From the NCBI GenBank assembly GCA_030437565.1, contig CP129291.1:1674001-1738000 (forward strand): DNA of 64,000 bases. The letters are read 5' to 3'. The stretch is from Terrilactibacillus sp. S3-3 (GTDB lineage Bacteria > Bacillota > Bacilli > Bacillales > Sporolactobacillaceae). The position numbers and the translations under genes are program-made. Positions 51,820 to 63,768 of this stretch are shown in pieces; within the stretch, counting starts at the first letter, position 1, and each line of letters begins with the position of its first letter. The notes under the pieces were generated by a model. That model was not told where the DNA came from. It saw nothing but the letters and a program-made list of their open reading frames with translations, and ran no database searches.

Positions 51820-52621
51820 ATGAGCCGATTAAGCGAATATGTGAACAAAAAACAAGGCATGATGTTTATTCCGTTTATCACAGCCGGCGATCCGAATGAA
51901 GCGACGACGATTGAACTGGCGTATTTGCTGCAGTCGCTCGGCGCTAGCGCACTTGAACTCGGCATCCCTTTTTCCGACCCGCTTGCCGACGGCCCCGTCA
52001 TTCAGAAAGCATCAAAAAGAGCATTGAAAAACGGCATGAATCTGCAAAAGGCCCTTCAATTGGCAAAAAAAATTCGTCAAAGAGGGGTCAACATTCCCAT
52101 AATTATATTTACTTACTACAACCTTCTGTTACAATTAGGAGAAGAAACGTTTATCGCGAAGCCAAAGCCGGTGATGTCGACGGTCTGCTCGTGCCCGATC
52201 TGCCGTTTGAAGAAAGCCGTGAACTGAGTGAAAAGTGCCGGGAAAACGGACTCGCCCTGATTTCTCTTGTCGCGCCGACAACATCGGACAAGCGGCTCCA
52301 GGCTATAGGCGGGGCCGCCCAAGGATTCCTGTACTGTGTCTCGTCGCTCGGTGTGACAGGAGTCAGGAGCCATTTTCACCCGGATGTCTTTTCCTTCTTG
52401 GCGCGTGTACGCAAAGCGTGCGATTCTCCGATTGCGGTCGGTTTCGGTATCTCTTCAAGCGCCCAGGTCGAAGAGCTCAAGGGCCGCGCCGACGGTTTTA
52501 TCGTCGGCAGCGCGATCGTCGGCCAAGTAGAAAAGCATGCGAAAAGACTTGAACGGCCAGATGAACGAGCGCAGGCGCTGGATGACATTCGAGAGCATTT
52601 GGAGCGGACATTACTTCGTAA
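51820..52621 (+). CDS. trpA: Tryptophan synthase alpha chain
   Basis: About 267-residue TIM barrel that cleaves indole-glycerol phosphate. FIPFITAGDPN and LELGIPFSDPLADGPVIQKAS carry catalytic Glu and Asp; LPDLPFEES, GFLYCVSSLGVTG, VGFGISSSAQ and FIVGSAIV follow a break near 52150. The last codons are uncertain; a stop at 52619-52621 (after one indel) matches the family length. Good GGGGG ribosome site. Confidence 0.93.
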
Positions 52622-52641
52622 CAGTAAGGTGGTAGAAAAGA

Positions 52642-53736
52642 TTGAAGGAGCAATCAAAGAGAGCTTAAGCCTTATCAGCCCGGAAAACAAGTCGATGAAG
52701 TGCGAAAAGAGTACGGTTTAGAGAAAATTGAAAAACTGGCTTCCAATGAAAATCCGTTTGGTTCGTCACCAAAAGTGAAGGAAGCGATCGAAAAGGAATT
52801 GGGGCAATTGACGATTTATCCCGACGGCCATGCACCCCTTCTGCGTGAAAAAGTCGCCAGGCATCTGGGTGTACCGGGCGATCGTTTGATTTTCGGCAAC
52901 GGCAGCGATGAAGTTTTGCATATGGTCAGCCGGACTTTTCTAGAACCAGGAACCAACACGATCATGCCTTCGCCTTCATTTTCTCAATATAAGCGCAATA
53001 GCGTCATTGATGGAGCGGAAGTGCGGGAAGTGCCGCTTGATAGTAGAGGACGTCACGATCTGGAGAAAATGCTGTCGCTCATCGATGGCAACACACGGGT
53101 GATTTGGCTCTGCAACCCGAATAATCCAACCGGTGTTTATATTAATAAGGATGATTGACGGCGTTTCTAAAGCGCGTGCCTGAAAATGTTGTGGTTGTGT
53201 CGGATGAAGCTTATTCTGAATATGTCACTGCGGCGGACTATCCCGACACGCTCTCGCTTTTGGATACGTTTAAAAACTTGCTGGTGACTCGGACTTTTTC
53301 AAAAATCTACGGCCTTGCCGCGCTTCGAATCGGCTACGGTGTTGCCCATCCGTCATTGATCCGGGATCTGGAAAGAGTGCGTGATCCTTTCAATGCTTCG
53401 CGTATCGCTCAAGCGGCAGCGGCAGCGGCTGTGGATGATCAGGCGTTTGTCCAAGAGTGCGCGAAAAAAAATGCCGAAGGAAAAGAACAGTATTATAATT
53501 TTTGTGAAGCAGAGGGCCTGCACTACTTTAAGACGGAAACGAACTTTATTTTGATCGATGTCGGCCGATCCGGGGACGATGTTTTTCATTATTTATTGAA
53601 GAATGGCTATATTGTCCGTTCCGGAGCGGCGCTTGGCTATCCAACGGGGGTTCGCATTACCATTGGTACAAAAGCGCAAAATGACGCCGTGATCAAATTG
53701 CTCAAGGAATATGTCTCATGCAAACAAACGTTTTAA
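52642..53736 (+). CDS. hisC: Histidinol-phosphate aminotransferase (aromatic operon copy)
   Basis: About 362 residues, PLP aminotransferase [29 protein letters not shown], and [17 protein letters not shown] (PLP Lys). In B. subtilis this enzyme also transaminates prephenate-derived aromatic keto acids, which suits its place here. N-terminal codons ([18 protein letters not shown]) are readable after two indels near 52655-52670; another break near 53153. TTG 52642 is the likely start. Overlaps tyrA. Confidence 0.92.
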
Positions 53737-54823
53737 TCGCCGGTCTCGGGCTTATTGGCGGATCGATTGCGGGGGCTGTTCGCATCGCCCATCCGGATGT
53801 GCACATTATTGGATTTGATACCAATCAGCTGGCATGTGAAGAGGCTTTGCAAAGGGGCATTATTGATGAAGCCGTCCGGCGATTGGAAGATGGAACAGGC
53901 AAGGCCGATTTGATCGTCCTTGCCGCACCGGTCGATGCGATCAAGAAAATGATTGAACAACTTGCCGGCGCCCCTTTAAAACCGGGCGCGATCGTTACCG
54001 ACGTCGGCAGCACAAAACGGGGCATTATGAAGGCTGCCGCACGGTATTTGGACGGCCGCTGCTGCTTCATCGGCGGCCATCCGATGGCCGGTTCGCACAA
54101 AAGCGGTGTGTCGGCAGCTAGGCCTTATCTTTTTGAAAATGCTTATTATTTCATTGTTACCGAAGAAAGCAGTGAGAAAGAGGCTGCTGCCCGCCGGCTT
54201 CAGGATTGGCTGAAGGGAACAAACGCAAAATTTTTGCGGGTGACGCCTGAGGCTCACGATGCTATCGTCGGTGTGATCAGCCATTTTCCTCATCTGGTTG
54301 CGGCAGCGCTCGTGCATCATTTGAAAGATCAACCGGATAATCAGGTCAATTTGCGGGCGCTGGCAGCCGGCGGTTTTCGCGATATCACGCGAATTGCCTC
54401 ATCGGATCCGGTGATGTGGCAGGACATCGTTTCGAATAACCGCGATGTGCTGCTGACATTGTTTGACGAGTGGTCGGATGAAATGGCCAAAATGAAAGCG
54501 ATGATTGAGGCCGATGACAAGGCGAAAATCAAACGCTTTTTTGCCGAGGCCAAACACTATCGAGACGGATTTCCGCAAAAACAAAAGGGAGCGATTCCGT
54601 CGTACTACGATCTGTATGTAGATGTACCGGATGAACCGGACTCCATTTCAACGGAACCGGCTATATTGGCCATGCCGGAATTAACTTAACAAACGTCGAA
54701 ATCATTGAAGCCCGGGAAAATATTTTTGGGATCATGAGGCTGACTTTTCAAATGGAGGAAGGCCGCGATCGGGCGACCAAAATCTTGGAGGAACACGGTT
54801 ACAATACATATCTTAACGATTAG
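53718..54823 (+). CDS. tyrA: Prephenate dehydrogenase TyrA
   Basis: About 368 residues: NAD-binding [37 protein letters not shown] and [12 protein letters not shown], then a C-terminal ACT regulatory domain ([22 protein letters not shown]) read in another frame after an indel near 54660. Oxidises prephenate for tyrosine; the ACT domain suggests feedback control. ATG lies inside the end of hisC. Confidence 0.93.
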
Positions 54824-54826
54824 GTG

Positions 54827-56138
54827 ATGCATGTGGCAGAAGAAAGATTTTATGGCTATCGAAAACCCTTGAAAGGTCGTCTGCAGGTGCCGGGGGACAA
54901 GTCGATCTCGCACCGTGCGGCGATTTTTGGGGCTGTCGCTCATGGGACAACAACGATCAGAGGTTTTTTGCGCGGAGACGATTGCTTGAGCACGCTTAGC
55001 TGCATGCGGGCTCTGGGTGCCGATGTGACCGATGACGGCGATCTCATCACGATCAGAGGGACAGGTTTTGAAGGATTGAAAGAGCCGGAAAGCGTGCTCA
55101 ATGTCGGGAATTCCGGAACGACGATTCGGTTGCTCTGCGGACTATTGGCAGCAAGACCATTTTTCAGTGTTCTTATTGGCGATGCCTCAATTCATCGACG
55201 CCCGATGGATCGGGTTCTTTTGCCGCTGAAGAAAATGGGCGCCGACATTTGGGGAAGAGCCGATGATCGTTATGCGCCGATCGCCATCAAAGGGCGAACA
55301 CTTGAGCCGGCGGTTTATCAATTGCCGGTCGCCAGCGCGCAAGTAAAAAGCGCGCTGCTGTTAGCCGGGCTGCAGGCGAAAGGAAAGACAGTGCTGACGG
55401 AACCCGGAGCCTCGCGTGATCACACCGAGCGGATGATCCGGGCGTTCGGCGGGCGGATCGAATCGGAAGGCCAGGCCCACACCCTTATCGGCCCGCAGTC
55501 GCTCAAGGGCACAGATATCCGCGTGCCGGGCGATTTTTCTTCAGCCGCCTTTTTTATTGTTGCCGCCTTAATTACGCCTGGGAGTAAGCTTTGCCTGACA
55601 TCTGTCGGTATTAATCCGACACGAATCGGCATGGTCGACCTGCTCAGACAAATGGGTGCCGATATTTCTTTTACGAATGAGCAGGACTGGAACGGCGAAC
55701 CGGCAGCGGACATCGTCGTCCGTTATGCTCCTTTAAAAGCGGCGACCGTGGGCGGTGCTTTGATTCCAAAATTGATCGACGAAATACCGATCATTGCACT
55801 TTTAGCGACACAAGCGGAAGGAAAGACAATCATTAAGGATGCCGCCGAATTAAAGGTAAAAGAAACGAATCGGATTAAAACAACGGTTAACGAACTGAAG
55901 CGGATCGGGGCAGATATTGAAGAAACGGATGACGGCATGATCATTTATGGACATCCGGATCAGCCGTTTTCGGGAGGCAGCGCTGACAGCTGCGGTGATC
56001 ACCGGATCGGCATGATGCTGGGCCATCGCCAGCCAAAAGGCTAGAGAGGCGATCACGGTCAGCCATTCGGAAGCGATCTCTGTTTCATTTCCTTCATTTA
56101 GTGAGCTGCTTCAAACAGCGCAAAACGAATTGAATTAA
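54827..56138 (+). CDS. aroA: 5-enolpyruvylshikimate-3-phosphate synthase
   Basis: About 437 residues (B. subtilis aroE). VPGDKSISHRAAIFGA, VGNSGTTIRLL, RPMDRVLLPLKKMGA, SAQVKSALLLAGLQ, RDHTERMIRAFGG, LIDEIPIIALLATQAEG and CGDHRIGMML are all present. The frame shifts near 56020, after which SQKAREAITVSHSEA runs to the stop at 56136. Last gene of the aromatic operon. Start GTG 54824, ATG 54827 or GTG 54833. Confidence 0.94.
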
Positions 56139-56167
56139 GTTAGCAAAGTGAAAAACTTTTTTTTGCG

Positions 56168-56196
56168 GCCTGCTCTAATAAGAGCGGGCTGTTTAA
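56168..56196 (+). terminator. Probable terminator of the trp-aro operon
   Basis: GCCTGCTCT pairs with AGAGCGGGC (one wobble); only a short T tract follows. Confidence 0.55.
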
Positions 56197-56582
56197 GTCT
56201 CTTCGGGTAATCAAGCTCATTTTGGCGGCCGGAACAAACGGAATCCTTCTGGGGTCTCTAGGTCAAAAAAGTTGTGTTTTTCCCCGGGACGTGTTTTGCT
56301 TGATGTAAAGACAGGAATTCATTATGATCATTTTTGGATGACGGCAAACTCCAAATGAATCCATTCGCTTGTGGCGGATGCGATGTTTTTTTTGGGGAGA
56401 CCGCTATGGCGGCCTTCGGGTGGTTAACAAGAGCGGGCCTGCCTAAACCGCTTTTTCCGGAAAACCTGATCCGGCCGGGAAAAATCTTCGGTAAAAAAGG
56501 ATAACCTATCGGAGGGCTTTGCTTGCCCCCGAAGAGATCAACTTCGACATTTTTCTTACCAGCAAAGAGGAGAGAAGTCACA
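56197..56582 (+). other. Intergenic region before ypiA
   Basis: No supported gene. A 49-codon frame from ATG 56355 to 56504 has no ribosome site and no match that I know. T- and G-rich runs occur. It could hold the ypiA promoter. Confidence 0.45.
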
Positions 56583-57832
56583 ATGAACGATTTGGAAACC
56601 GCAAACGCTTTGATGAACAGCGGGCAAACAGAGGAAGGATTGGATTTATTAAAGGAAGTTTTAAAAAAAGCCGATGACGGGACGAGATACAAGGCCGGAA
56701 TGATCTATCAGGAGTACGGTTTTATTGATGAAGCACAAGCCGTCTATGGCGCGCTTTTGAGACGCCATCCTAATAACAGCAATCTGCTCGTGCAAATGTC
56801 TGAAATCTTAATTGACAAGGGCGAGGAAAATCAGGCTATTGATTATTTGCAAATGATCCATTCGCTTGATGAAAATTACCTCAGTGCGCAACTCTTGCTT
56901 GCCGATCTCTATCAATTGCAGGGGCTCGACGAAGTGGCTGAGAATAAGCTGCTTGGCGCACTGAAAATGGCTCCCCATGAACCCGTTCTTCTCTTTGCAC
57001 TCGGTGAATTTTACTTGTCTATTGGTGAACCGCATGAAGCCGTTCGATATTATAAACAAGTGCTGAACGCGAGCGTCCTTGCCCATGAAAATGTCGCATT
57101 AAAACTGGCGGAAGCACTCAGCTTGTGCGGTGAATTTGAACAAGCTTCTTTATATTACCAAAAGGGGCTAAAGCAAGGAAAGACGCTGGACGGTTTGTTT
57201 GGTTATGCAGTAACAGCCGCCAGACTCCATAAATTTAAAACGACGATTCAAACACTTGAAGAATTAAAAGCGCTCGATCCGGGATACAGCACGCTTTATC
57301 CGGTTTTGGCCCATGCTTACGAGCATGAAGGGGATTTGAACGCTGCATTAAAGACAGTCGAAGAAGGGCTGATTGAAGATCAATATAATGAAAGGCTGTA
57401 TTCGGAAGCAGGAAAACTGGCGGCTAAACTGCATGACTGGAAGAAAGCGGCACATTATTATCAAGCATGGTTTGAAGAGGATCCGGAAAATTTAGAAGCA
57501 TTGACACGATTAGTGGAAATTCAGTCTCAACAGGAGAACTACGAAGACATCATTCAATTGCTCGACAATCAATTATTCGCTGATCCGATGCTGACTTGGT
57601 TTTTGGCCACAGCTTATAATAAAACGGAAAATGTGGAGCTGGCGGAGCGAACTATGAATTGTGCTCTTCAGCCTTTCAGGAAAATCCTGAGTTTTTGCAG
57701 GAATACGGAGAATTTCTTTGGGAGTTAGGAAAGAGAGATCAGGCCTTAACCGTCTTGCAAAGAGCGCTTGATTTAAGTCCTGAAAATCAATATTTGTTAG
57801 AATTTGTTGAACGAATCAAGCAGGATTATTAA
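56583..57832 (+). CDS. ypiA: TPR repeat protein YpiA
   Basis: About 416 residues made of successive tetratricopeptide helices (for example YKAGMIYQEYGFIDEAQAVY and LFALGEFYLSIGEPHEAVRY), a protein-interaction scaffold of unknown partner. ATG 56583 has GAGGAGA. An indel near 57675 moves the last 50 codons (FQENPE, then WELGKRDQALTVLQ) to another frame, ending at 57832. Confidence 0.88.
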
Positions 57833-57890
57833 CTATAAAAAGGGAATCCTTATATAAAGCATTTAGAACGATAAGAGAGGGGATGATAAG

Positions 57891-58436
57891 ATGGAGCAAA
57901 TGGTTTCGATAAGTGAAAAACGGACGTTCTTGAAGTGGCTGCTGCATCGCCACTTGTTAAAAAGCAGGGAATCGGTCTGGCTGTTAAATTACATTTTAGG
58001 TGATGAGCGATTATTGGGGTTAATGCGCTTTGTAGACAATATCGACAAATGCGAACGATCGATGGTTATATCGGAAAGATGGACGGCTGAAACTGCTTTT
58101 GAATATGTGAAACGAAACGTGAAAACAAACGATCCGGAAAAAGCTTTTCATGATTTACGACTGAACCAGGCAGAACCCATTTTTGTTCAATTGAACTTAT
58201 CATCCACCCGTTACTGCCCGGAATATCTAAGTGTTTTGGAGGACAATCCTCATATTAAGGGAAATATTCACGAACGGTTCGGTAAGGCGGCTGAGACGGT
58301 TGCCAGCACAGCCGAGACGGCCTATATTAAAGAAAAGCTTTATGAGCAGATTAATGAAGCTCTGGATCTTGGGGACAAAGCGCGTTTTTACGAACTAACC
58401 GATCAGCTCATTGCTTTGAAAAACAGGACATCCTAA
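57891..58436 (+). CDS. ypiB: UPF0302 protein YpiB
   Basis: Intact 181-residue protein with KRTFLKWLLHRHLLKSRESVWLLNYI-type N-terminus (shown by its parts KRTFLKWLL and WLLNYILGD) and a C-terminal IDEAL-like segment (YEQINEALDLGDKARFYELT). GAGAGGGG precedes the ATG. Exact function unknown; in B. subtilis it lies next to the qcr genes, absent here. Confidence 0.88.
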   Translation: MEQMVSISEKRTFLKWLLHRHLLKSRESVWLLNYILGDERLLGLMRFVDNIDKCERSMVISERWTAETAFEYVKRNVKTNDPEKAFHDLRLNQAEPIFVQLNLSSTRYCPEYLSVLEDNPHIKGNIHERFGKAAETVASTAETAYIKEKLYEQINEALDLGDKARFYELTDQLIALKNRTS

Positions 58437-58565
58437 TCAAGTGGCGGGTTCAAGATAAATGAAGGCGAAAGAGGCGGCTCTCAGGTGATGAGCACATTTA
58501 AACCTGAATGGGCCGTTCGTTCATTAAGGCTAGAAATCGATGCCGGATATCAGGAGTTAAAGAGC

Positions 58566-59157
58566 ATGACAGGTATTTATTATTTAATTAAACAGAGAGA
58601 GATTCAGTGGTTTCTGCTGGCTGTCAATATACTGGGAACGGTCTATGGATTTTACTGGTATAATTTTCAACTCACCAGGACTCCGCCGGTACTGCGCCTT
58701 TTTGTACCGGACAGCCCGATGGCCAGCCTTTTTTTTTGCATTGCGCTCGCCGGAATAATCGCTCACAGGCGTCTACGCGCTTTTTGAAGCGCTTGCAGCG
58801 GTAACGCTTGTCAAATATGGAATCTGGGCGGTCGGGATGAATGCCGTTAGCGGGTATTTTGGTTATCCTTTACGTTTTCCGGAATATATGCTGATCGCCT
58901 CTCATGGATGCATGGCTTTGGAGGCTGTTTTCTTTGCGAAATATTTTCGCTTTAGGCGCCGTTCCCTTATTTTTGCTGCGATATGGACGCTGAATAACGA
59001 TTTCATTGATTACCTCTATAAAACCGCGCCTTGGTATCCTTATCTTGCTGAAAATCTTCAGATTATCGGTTATCTGACTTTTTGGCTGACTCTCCTCTCA
59101 ATCGGCCTCATTTATATGATTGTTTTCAAGCGCGAACGGCTTTCTTTTGACTACTAG
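58566..59157 (+). CDS. ypjA: DUF1405 membrane protein YpjA
   Basis: About 197 residues with six predicted helices; LAVNILGTVYGFYWY, FVPDSPMASLFFCIAL and WTLNNDFIDYL are typical. Function unknown. ATG 58566 has AGGAG upstream; an open frame extends back to ATG 58485 (27 extra codons) and could be real. The frame shifts near 58770, before FEALAAVTLVKYGIWAVGMN. Confidence 0.83.
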
Positions 59158-59219
59158 CGGCAGGTCTACTCTTGTCCTTGTCTTCATATACTCCTCAATA
59201 TACGGAGGGGGGACAAGGC

Positions 59220-60038
59220 ATGAAAGGAATTCTTGCCGCTTTAATATGCATGGTATGGTTGTCTGTTCCTTTACACGCTTTTGCGAAAGCGGATGATAAA
59301 GCCGCACACACATGGAAACAGCTTTCCGATCTGTCTGATCAGATTTTTGAATATGCTGACACGAAGCATGACGATGCCGCGAATACTATATTAGATACGT
59401 TTAATAAAAAATGGGAACAGGCTGCCGGCAAGTATCATGTTCCTGAGGTTAACGAGAGAGTGATCGATACAATTAGTCAGGAATTGAAACATTTTTTGCA
59501 ATCACACGTAAATGATAGTGAAGCACGAAAAGCGGCGATTCAACTGCGCCTTTCAGTCGATGCGATCGAATCCGGCGACAGCCCGTTATGGAAAGGCTTG
59601 CAGTCGCAAACCATGACGCCGATTACCGCGATGAAACAAGCGGCCGGAAAGAATGATTGGACCGACGACTTTCAGCAGCAGCTGAATCAGTTTCTGGGCA
59701 GTTACGAAACCATTTATCCGGCGCTGGTGATCGATGCGAATCCGGATGCTTTGCAGAAGGTAAACCAGGATGTGACGACGTTCTCGAATGAAAGAATGCT
59801 CGTTCGGCAAGACAAGTCCGCCAGTCTCAAACGGTTAAATGACATCGAAACAGAACTCACGGCCATTTTTTCTGAACAAACGGCCGATCCGGTGGAAGAC
59901 GGACTGATTTTGCCCATTACCGTTATCGGCGGCGCTATCCTGATAGCTTTAGCGTACGTGTCTTGGAAAAAAAATATAAAGGACAACGGGAAAGGAGAAA
60001 GGCAGCAGTTAACCGGTTTGATGACATTGACAAAATGA
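59220..60038 (+). CDS. ypjB: Sporulation protein YpjB
   Basis: Intact 272-residue protein with a signal peptide (residues 1 to about 20, ending AFA), a helical extracytoplasmic domain and one C-terminal membrane helix (PITVIGGAILIALAYV) with a lysine-rich tail. Matches YpjB by layout and place; needed in sporulation but mechanism unknown. GGAGGGGGG precedes ATG 59220. Confidence 0.8.
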   Translation: MKGILAALICMVWLSVPLHAFAKADDKAAHTWKQLSDLSDQIFEYADTKHDDAANTILDTFNKKWEQAAGKYHVPEVNERVIDTISQELKHFLQSHVNDSEARKAAIQLRLSVDAIESGDSPLWKGLQSQTMTPITAMKQAAGKNDWTDDFQQQLNQFLGSYETIYPALVIDANPDALQKVNQDVTTFSNERMLVRQDKSASLKRLNDIETELTAIFSEQTADPVEDGLILPITVIGGAILIALAYVSWKKNIKDNGKGERQQLTGLMTLTK

Positions 60039-60087
60039 ACGGCTTTGACTAAAATTGACCTTAATAAGAAGTTGGAGGGTAACACAA

Positions 60088-60780
60088 GTGGGAATATTCC
60101 AATATCTCATTTATTTGGCGATCTTGATGGCCATACCGCTGTGGGCGCAAGCCAGAGTAAAAAGAACCTATTCAAAATATGCTGAAGTACCTAACTCTAC
60201 AGGGATGACGGGAGCCGAAGTGGCTAGGAAAATCCTTGATGAGAACGGACTTTATGATGTCTCGATCAGGGAAGTAGCCGGTACGCTCTCCGATCACTAT
60301 GATCCAAGGGATAAAACAGTGAATTTGTCAACGGATATCTATCATAGCGATTCCATTTCCGGAACGGCGGTTGCCGCGCACGAAGTGGGACACGCCATTC
60401 AGGATGCTAATAATTATACGTTCATGCGCGTGAGAAGTGCGCTCGTTCCGGTTGCCAATTTGGGATCGAATTTTGCTTATATTTTGATTCTGGCCGGACT
60501 GCTTTTGAACATCATGCAGCTGGGGCTCTTGGGCGTGATCTTTTTCGCGGCGGCCGTGCTTTTCCAAATTGTCACGCTGCCAGTCGAATTTGATGCTTCC
60601 GGCCGCGCCTTAAAACAAATTGTAAATCTTGATATTGTCGAAAAAAGTGAACAAAAGCAGGCGAGAAAGGTGTTGTCGGCTGCTGCGCTGACGTATGTTG
60701 CCGCCGCGCTTGTCTCGGTGATGGAGCTCGTCCGCTTTATTTTGATGTTTGTTGCTCAAAACAACAGCGATGAACGCTGA
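60088..60780 (+). CDS. Zinc metallopeptidase, YugP type
   Basis: Intact 230-residue membrane protease of the neutral zinc metallopeptidase family 2. HEVGH (residues 98-102) is the zinc site, with further membrane helices after residue 115 and VEFDASGRAL at the third-ligand region. Substrate unknown. GTG 60088 follows GGAGGG. Not at this place in B. subtilis, where yugP is elsewhere. Confidence 0.88.
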   Translation: MGIFQYLIYLAILMAIPLWAQARVKRTYSKYAEVPNSTGMTGAEVARKILDENGLYDVSIREVAGTLSDHYDPRDKTVNLSTDIYHSDSISGTAVAAHEVGHAIQDANNYTFMRVRSALVPVANLGSNFAYILILAGLLLNIMQLGLLGVIFFAAAVLFQIVTLPVEFDASGRALKQIVNLDIVEKSEQKQARKVLSAAALTYVAAALVSVMELVRFILMFVAQNNSDER

Positions 60781-60790
60781 TAGAATCTGC

Positions 60791-60833
60791 AAAAAGCCCG
60801 CTCCCATTTAATCCGGGGAGCGGGCTTTTTTAT
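60791..60833 (+). terminator. Strong terminator after the metallopeptidase
   Basis: AAAAAGCCCGCTCCC pairs with GGGAGCGGGCTTTTT-type sequence around a short loop, then T-rich. A-runs on the left make it usable in both directions. Confidence 0.92.
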
Positions 60834-60918
60834 ATACTTTTTTCAACAAGCTTGGCGGCAAAACATTCAATCCCCTGGCGCTCTTCCCGCCGATATCCTA
60901 GGCATTAAAGAGGGAATT

Positions 60919-62280
60919 TTATTCCCACACACGTTTTAATTTAAAGAACTCTTGTACGTATCCCCATACCGAAACCGGAGACATCACGAGTTGATAACAG
61001 AGAATGAACAAAATAAATCCCAGCTTTTTTTTTCTTACCCTGAGATGAAGCTGCTTAAATACATTTTTTTTTGGTAGAGATAAAGCAGACCGTAACTCAT
61101 AAATGTTAACGGCAAGACAAATAATGTCGTCGGGCCTACGATCCAGTAAATACCGAAAAAAGCTAAAATTAAACCGGGTATCCAACAGAAAGTATAAACA
61201 AAATCTAAATAAGGCATCATCAAATTAATACCTGTTAAATACTTTGTAAACAATTGCGGCTGATTCCACGGCTTAATTTCCTTCAAACCTTCTATCATCC
61301 CTCGGGCCCATCGCGACCGCTGTTTGGCCAGATGTTTCAGCGTAACAGGAGCATCCGTAAACGCAACGGCCAGCGGTTCAAAATACACTTTCCATTTATT
61401 TTGCAAAAGTCTCCAAGTTAATACAATGTCTTCTCCTATGGCATCCGGCCATCCTTTGACTTGTCGGACACATTCCGTTTTATATAGACTAAAGGCACCC
61501 TGCGCAACAAGGGTTCCTTGATATAATCCCTGCAGCCTTTTTATAGAAGCGATGCCTAAAAAATAGTCCCATTCCTGCAGCCTCGTCCAAATCGTCTCAC
61601 GGCTGTTTCTAACAAGCATCGATCCGGCTACAGCACAGACATTGGAAGGGCTGCTGCTTTTTATTCTGGATACCAAATAGTGAACAGCAGAAGGGTGCAG
61701 AATCGTATCCGCATCCAATGTAATGACATACGGAGTCGTCACATATTTTAGGCCTTTATTCAGAGCATGAAATTTACCAGGCTCAGGCTCGTGAAAAAGG
61801 GTAATGTTTAAATTCAACGCCTCTTTCGCTCTATTCACTTCACTATCCGTCTGATCTGTCGAATGATTGTTAATAACAAAGATGTGGATTTTTCCCCTGT
61901 AATCTTGCTCTGCCACATATTTTAATGTATTAAATATCGAAGCCTCTTCATTATAAGCCGCAATAAGCAATGTGACCTCATCTGTCGGAAAATTTTTTTT
62001 TTAGCAGCGGCTGTCTGTCGAGCAATAAACTGATGATCATAAACGCATTCATATAGCCGGGAATATAGGCAATTCCTCCGATGATGAAGAGAGAGAGCGG
62101 AAGAGAAACAGTTGAAGCCAGATCTTCCACCCAAGGGAATGATAGATAAATAGAGAAAATCATCCAGCATATTGAGCCAGCATGGCTGATCCAGAACTTC
62201 ATATTTACACTAATATAGAATCGATTAAATTTGTAGTGGGTGCCGGTATTAGGTTTGAGCGGCGTTAAATTTGACTGCAT
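60919..62280 (-). CDS. Membrane glycosyltransferase family 2 (IcaA/PgaC-like)
   Basis: About 450 residues: two N-terminal helices, a GT2 catalytic domain with AAYNEEAS, TLDADT (DxD), GED and QRSRW (QxxRW), then C-terminal helices. This pattern is that of processive synthases of surface polysaccharide such as poly-N-acetylglucosamine or hyaluronan; the sugar cannot be told from sequence. Breaks in T-runs near 61066 and 61996. It is more AT-rich than the core genes and takes the place of dapB/mgsA in the Bacillus order. Confidence 0.85.
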
Positions 62281-62554
62281 CTTTTTGACCTCATTAAAAC
62301 TGCAATGTCGCTATTTATGTAAATAGTACATGGCAATATTTTATGGCTTTGGCAGGAACAAATGATGACTTAATATTATAAAATATAACATATTATCTGG
62401 GCATTTGGTACTAATAGACTGTGTGATTTAAGTGCTTTTTCCGGCGGGCTCGTGTCCACCTTTTTTTAGTTTTTAGGTATATTTAACTTTTTTAAGATGA
62501 AAATAACGAAGGATCATTTATTATCGTTAAATACTTGGGACCGGGTGGTTAAAC
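62281..62554. other. AT-rich divergent control region
   Basis: Lies between the glycosyltransferase (minus) and the transporter (plus). Very AT-rich, with several TATAAT-like boxes near 62375-62395 and TATTTA boxes near 62480; no gene and no clear operator seen. Confidence 0.45.
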
Positions 62555-63768
62555 ATGGAGCGAAAAGAAAAAGGGGGATTATGGGCACTTTCTTCTGTTC
62601 CCTTAGTCATGACATTAGGGAATTCGATGTTAATTCCTGTTCTGCCAGAAATTGAAAGTGAATTACATATTACAGGTTTTAAAGTGTCAATGATTATTAC
62701 CATCTATTCCATATTTGCGATTTTATTAATTCCGGTTGCAGGTTACTTATCCGATAAATGGGGACGAAAAATCATCATCGTGCCAAGTCTGATCATCGCC
62801 GGGGCCGGCGGGCTGATCACAGGATGGGCAGCCTGGAAGCTGTCAAGCCCTTTTGTTTGGATCATCATTGGCCGAGCGATTCAAGGCATTGGTTCGGCCG
62901 GTGCGATGCCGGTTGTTATTCCATGTGTCGGCGATATGTTTAAAGATGAAAAACAAGTGAGCAGCGGCCTGGGATTAATTGAAACATCCAATACATTTGG
63001 AAAAGTATTGAGCCCGATTTTAGGATCAGCTCTCGCTGCTGTGACCTGGTTTCTTCCTTTTTGGTTTATTCCTGTTCTATGTGCTGCCAGTATTCTTCTG
63101 ATTTTATTTTTTGTCAAACCACCCAAACAGAAGCAAAAGGCTTTGCGCTTGGACCTTTTGTTCAATCGATAGTACATATTTTAAAGCAAAACGGCCGCTG
63201 GTTAGTAAGCGTTTTTATTTTGGGTGCCATTATTATTATGTTTGTGCTATTTGGTATTCTTTTTTATTTATCCACGATTTTGGAGAATCGTCATCATATT
63301 CATGGTATCTGGAAAGGCTGTATTTTGGCTATTCCATTGGGGGCTTTATCTTTGACATCCTACATAGCCGGGAAAAAAGATTGGAAACAAGAAAAGAACG
63401 ATGAAACGCTGCATCTGCCTCGGTTTTTTTCTTTTGGGGGGATCGTTTATTCTGCCTCTTTTTTTTACCTGCATCTATCTTTTATTAATAGCGATCACTA
63501 TTGGCGGAATCGGAATCGGTTTATCGCTGCCCAGCTTAGATGCATTGGTAACGGAAGGGATTGAAAAAGAGCAGCGGGGAACGATTACTTCTTTGTACAG
63601 TTCCATGCGTTTTGTTGGCGTAGCAGCCGGGCCGCCATTATACGCATTGTGTTAATGAAGGCTCCGGCCCGCTATCTTTTTTCAGTCTCCATTGCCCTTG
63701 GAATCTTCGGTGTCTTGATATCACTTTTTTTTTTTATTCATCCTGAAAAAGATGCAAAGACATCGTGA
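62555..63768 (+). CDS. MFS transporter, drug:H+ antiporter type
   Basis: About 405 residues, 12 predicted helices. Motif A between helices 2 and 3 reads GYLSDKWGRKII; GRAIQGIGSAGAMPV is motif B; GKVLSPILGSALAA resembles motif C of exporters. Substrate unknown. Breaks near 63145, 63420 and 63650 followed by LMKAPARYLFSVSIALGIFG and a stop at 63766. AT-rich like its neighbour. Confidence 0.85.

Noticed and set aside
56355..56504. 49-codon open frame upstream of ypiA
   Set aside because: No ribosome site, no recognisable family, and an overlapping open frame on the other strand; likely chance.
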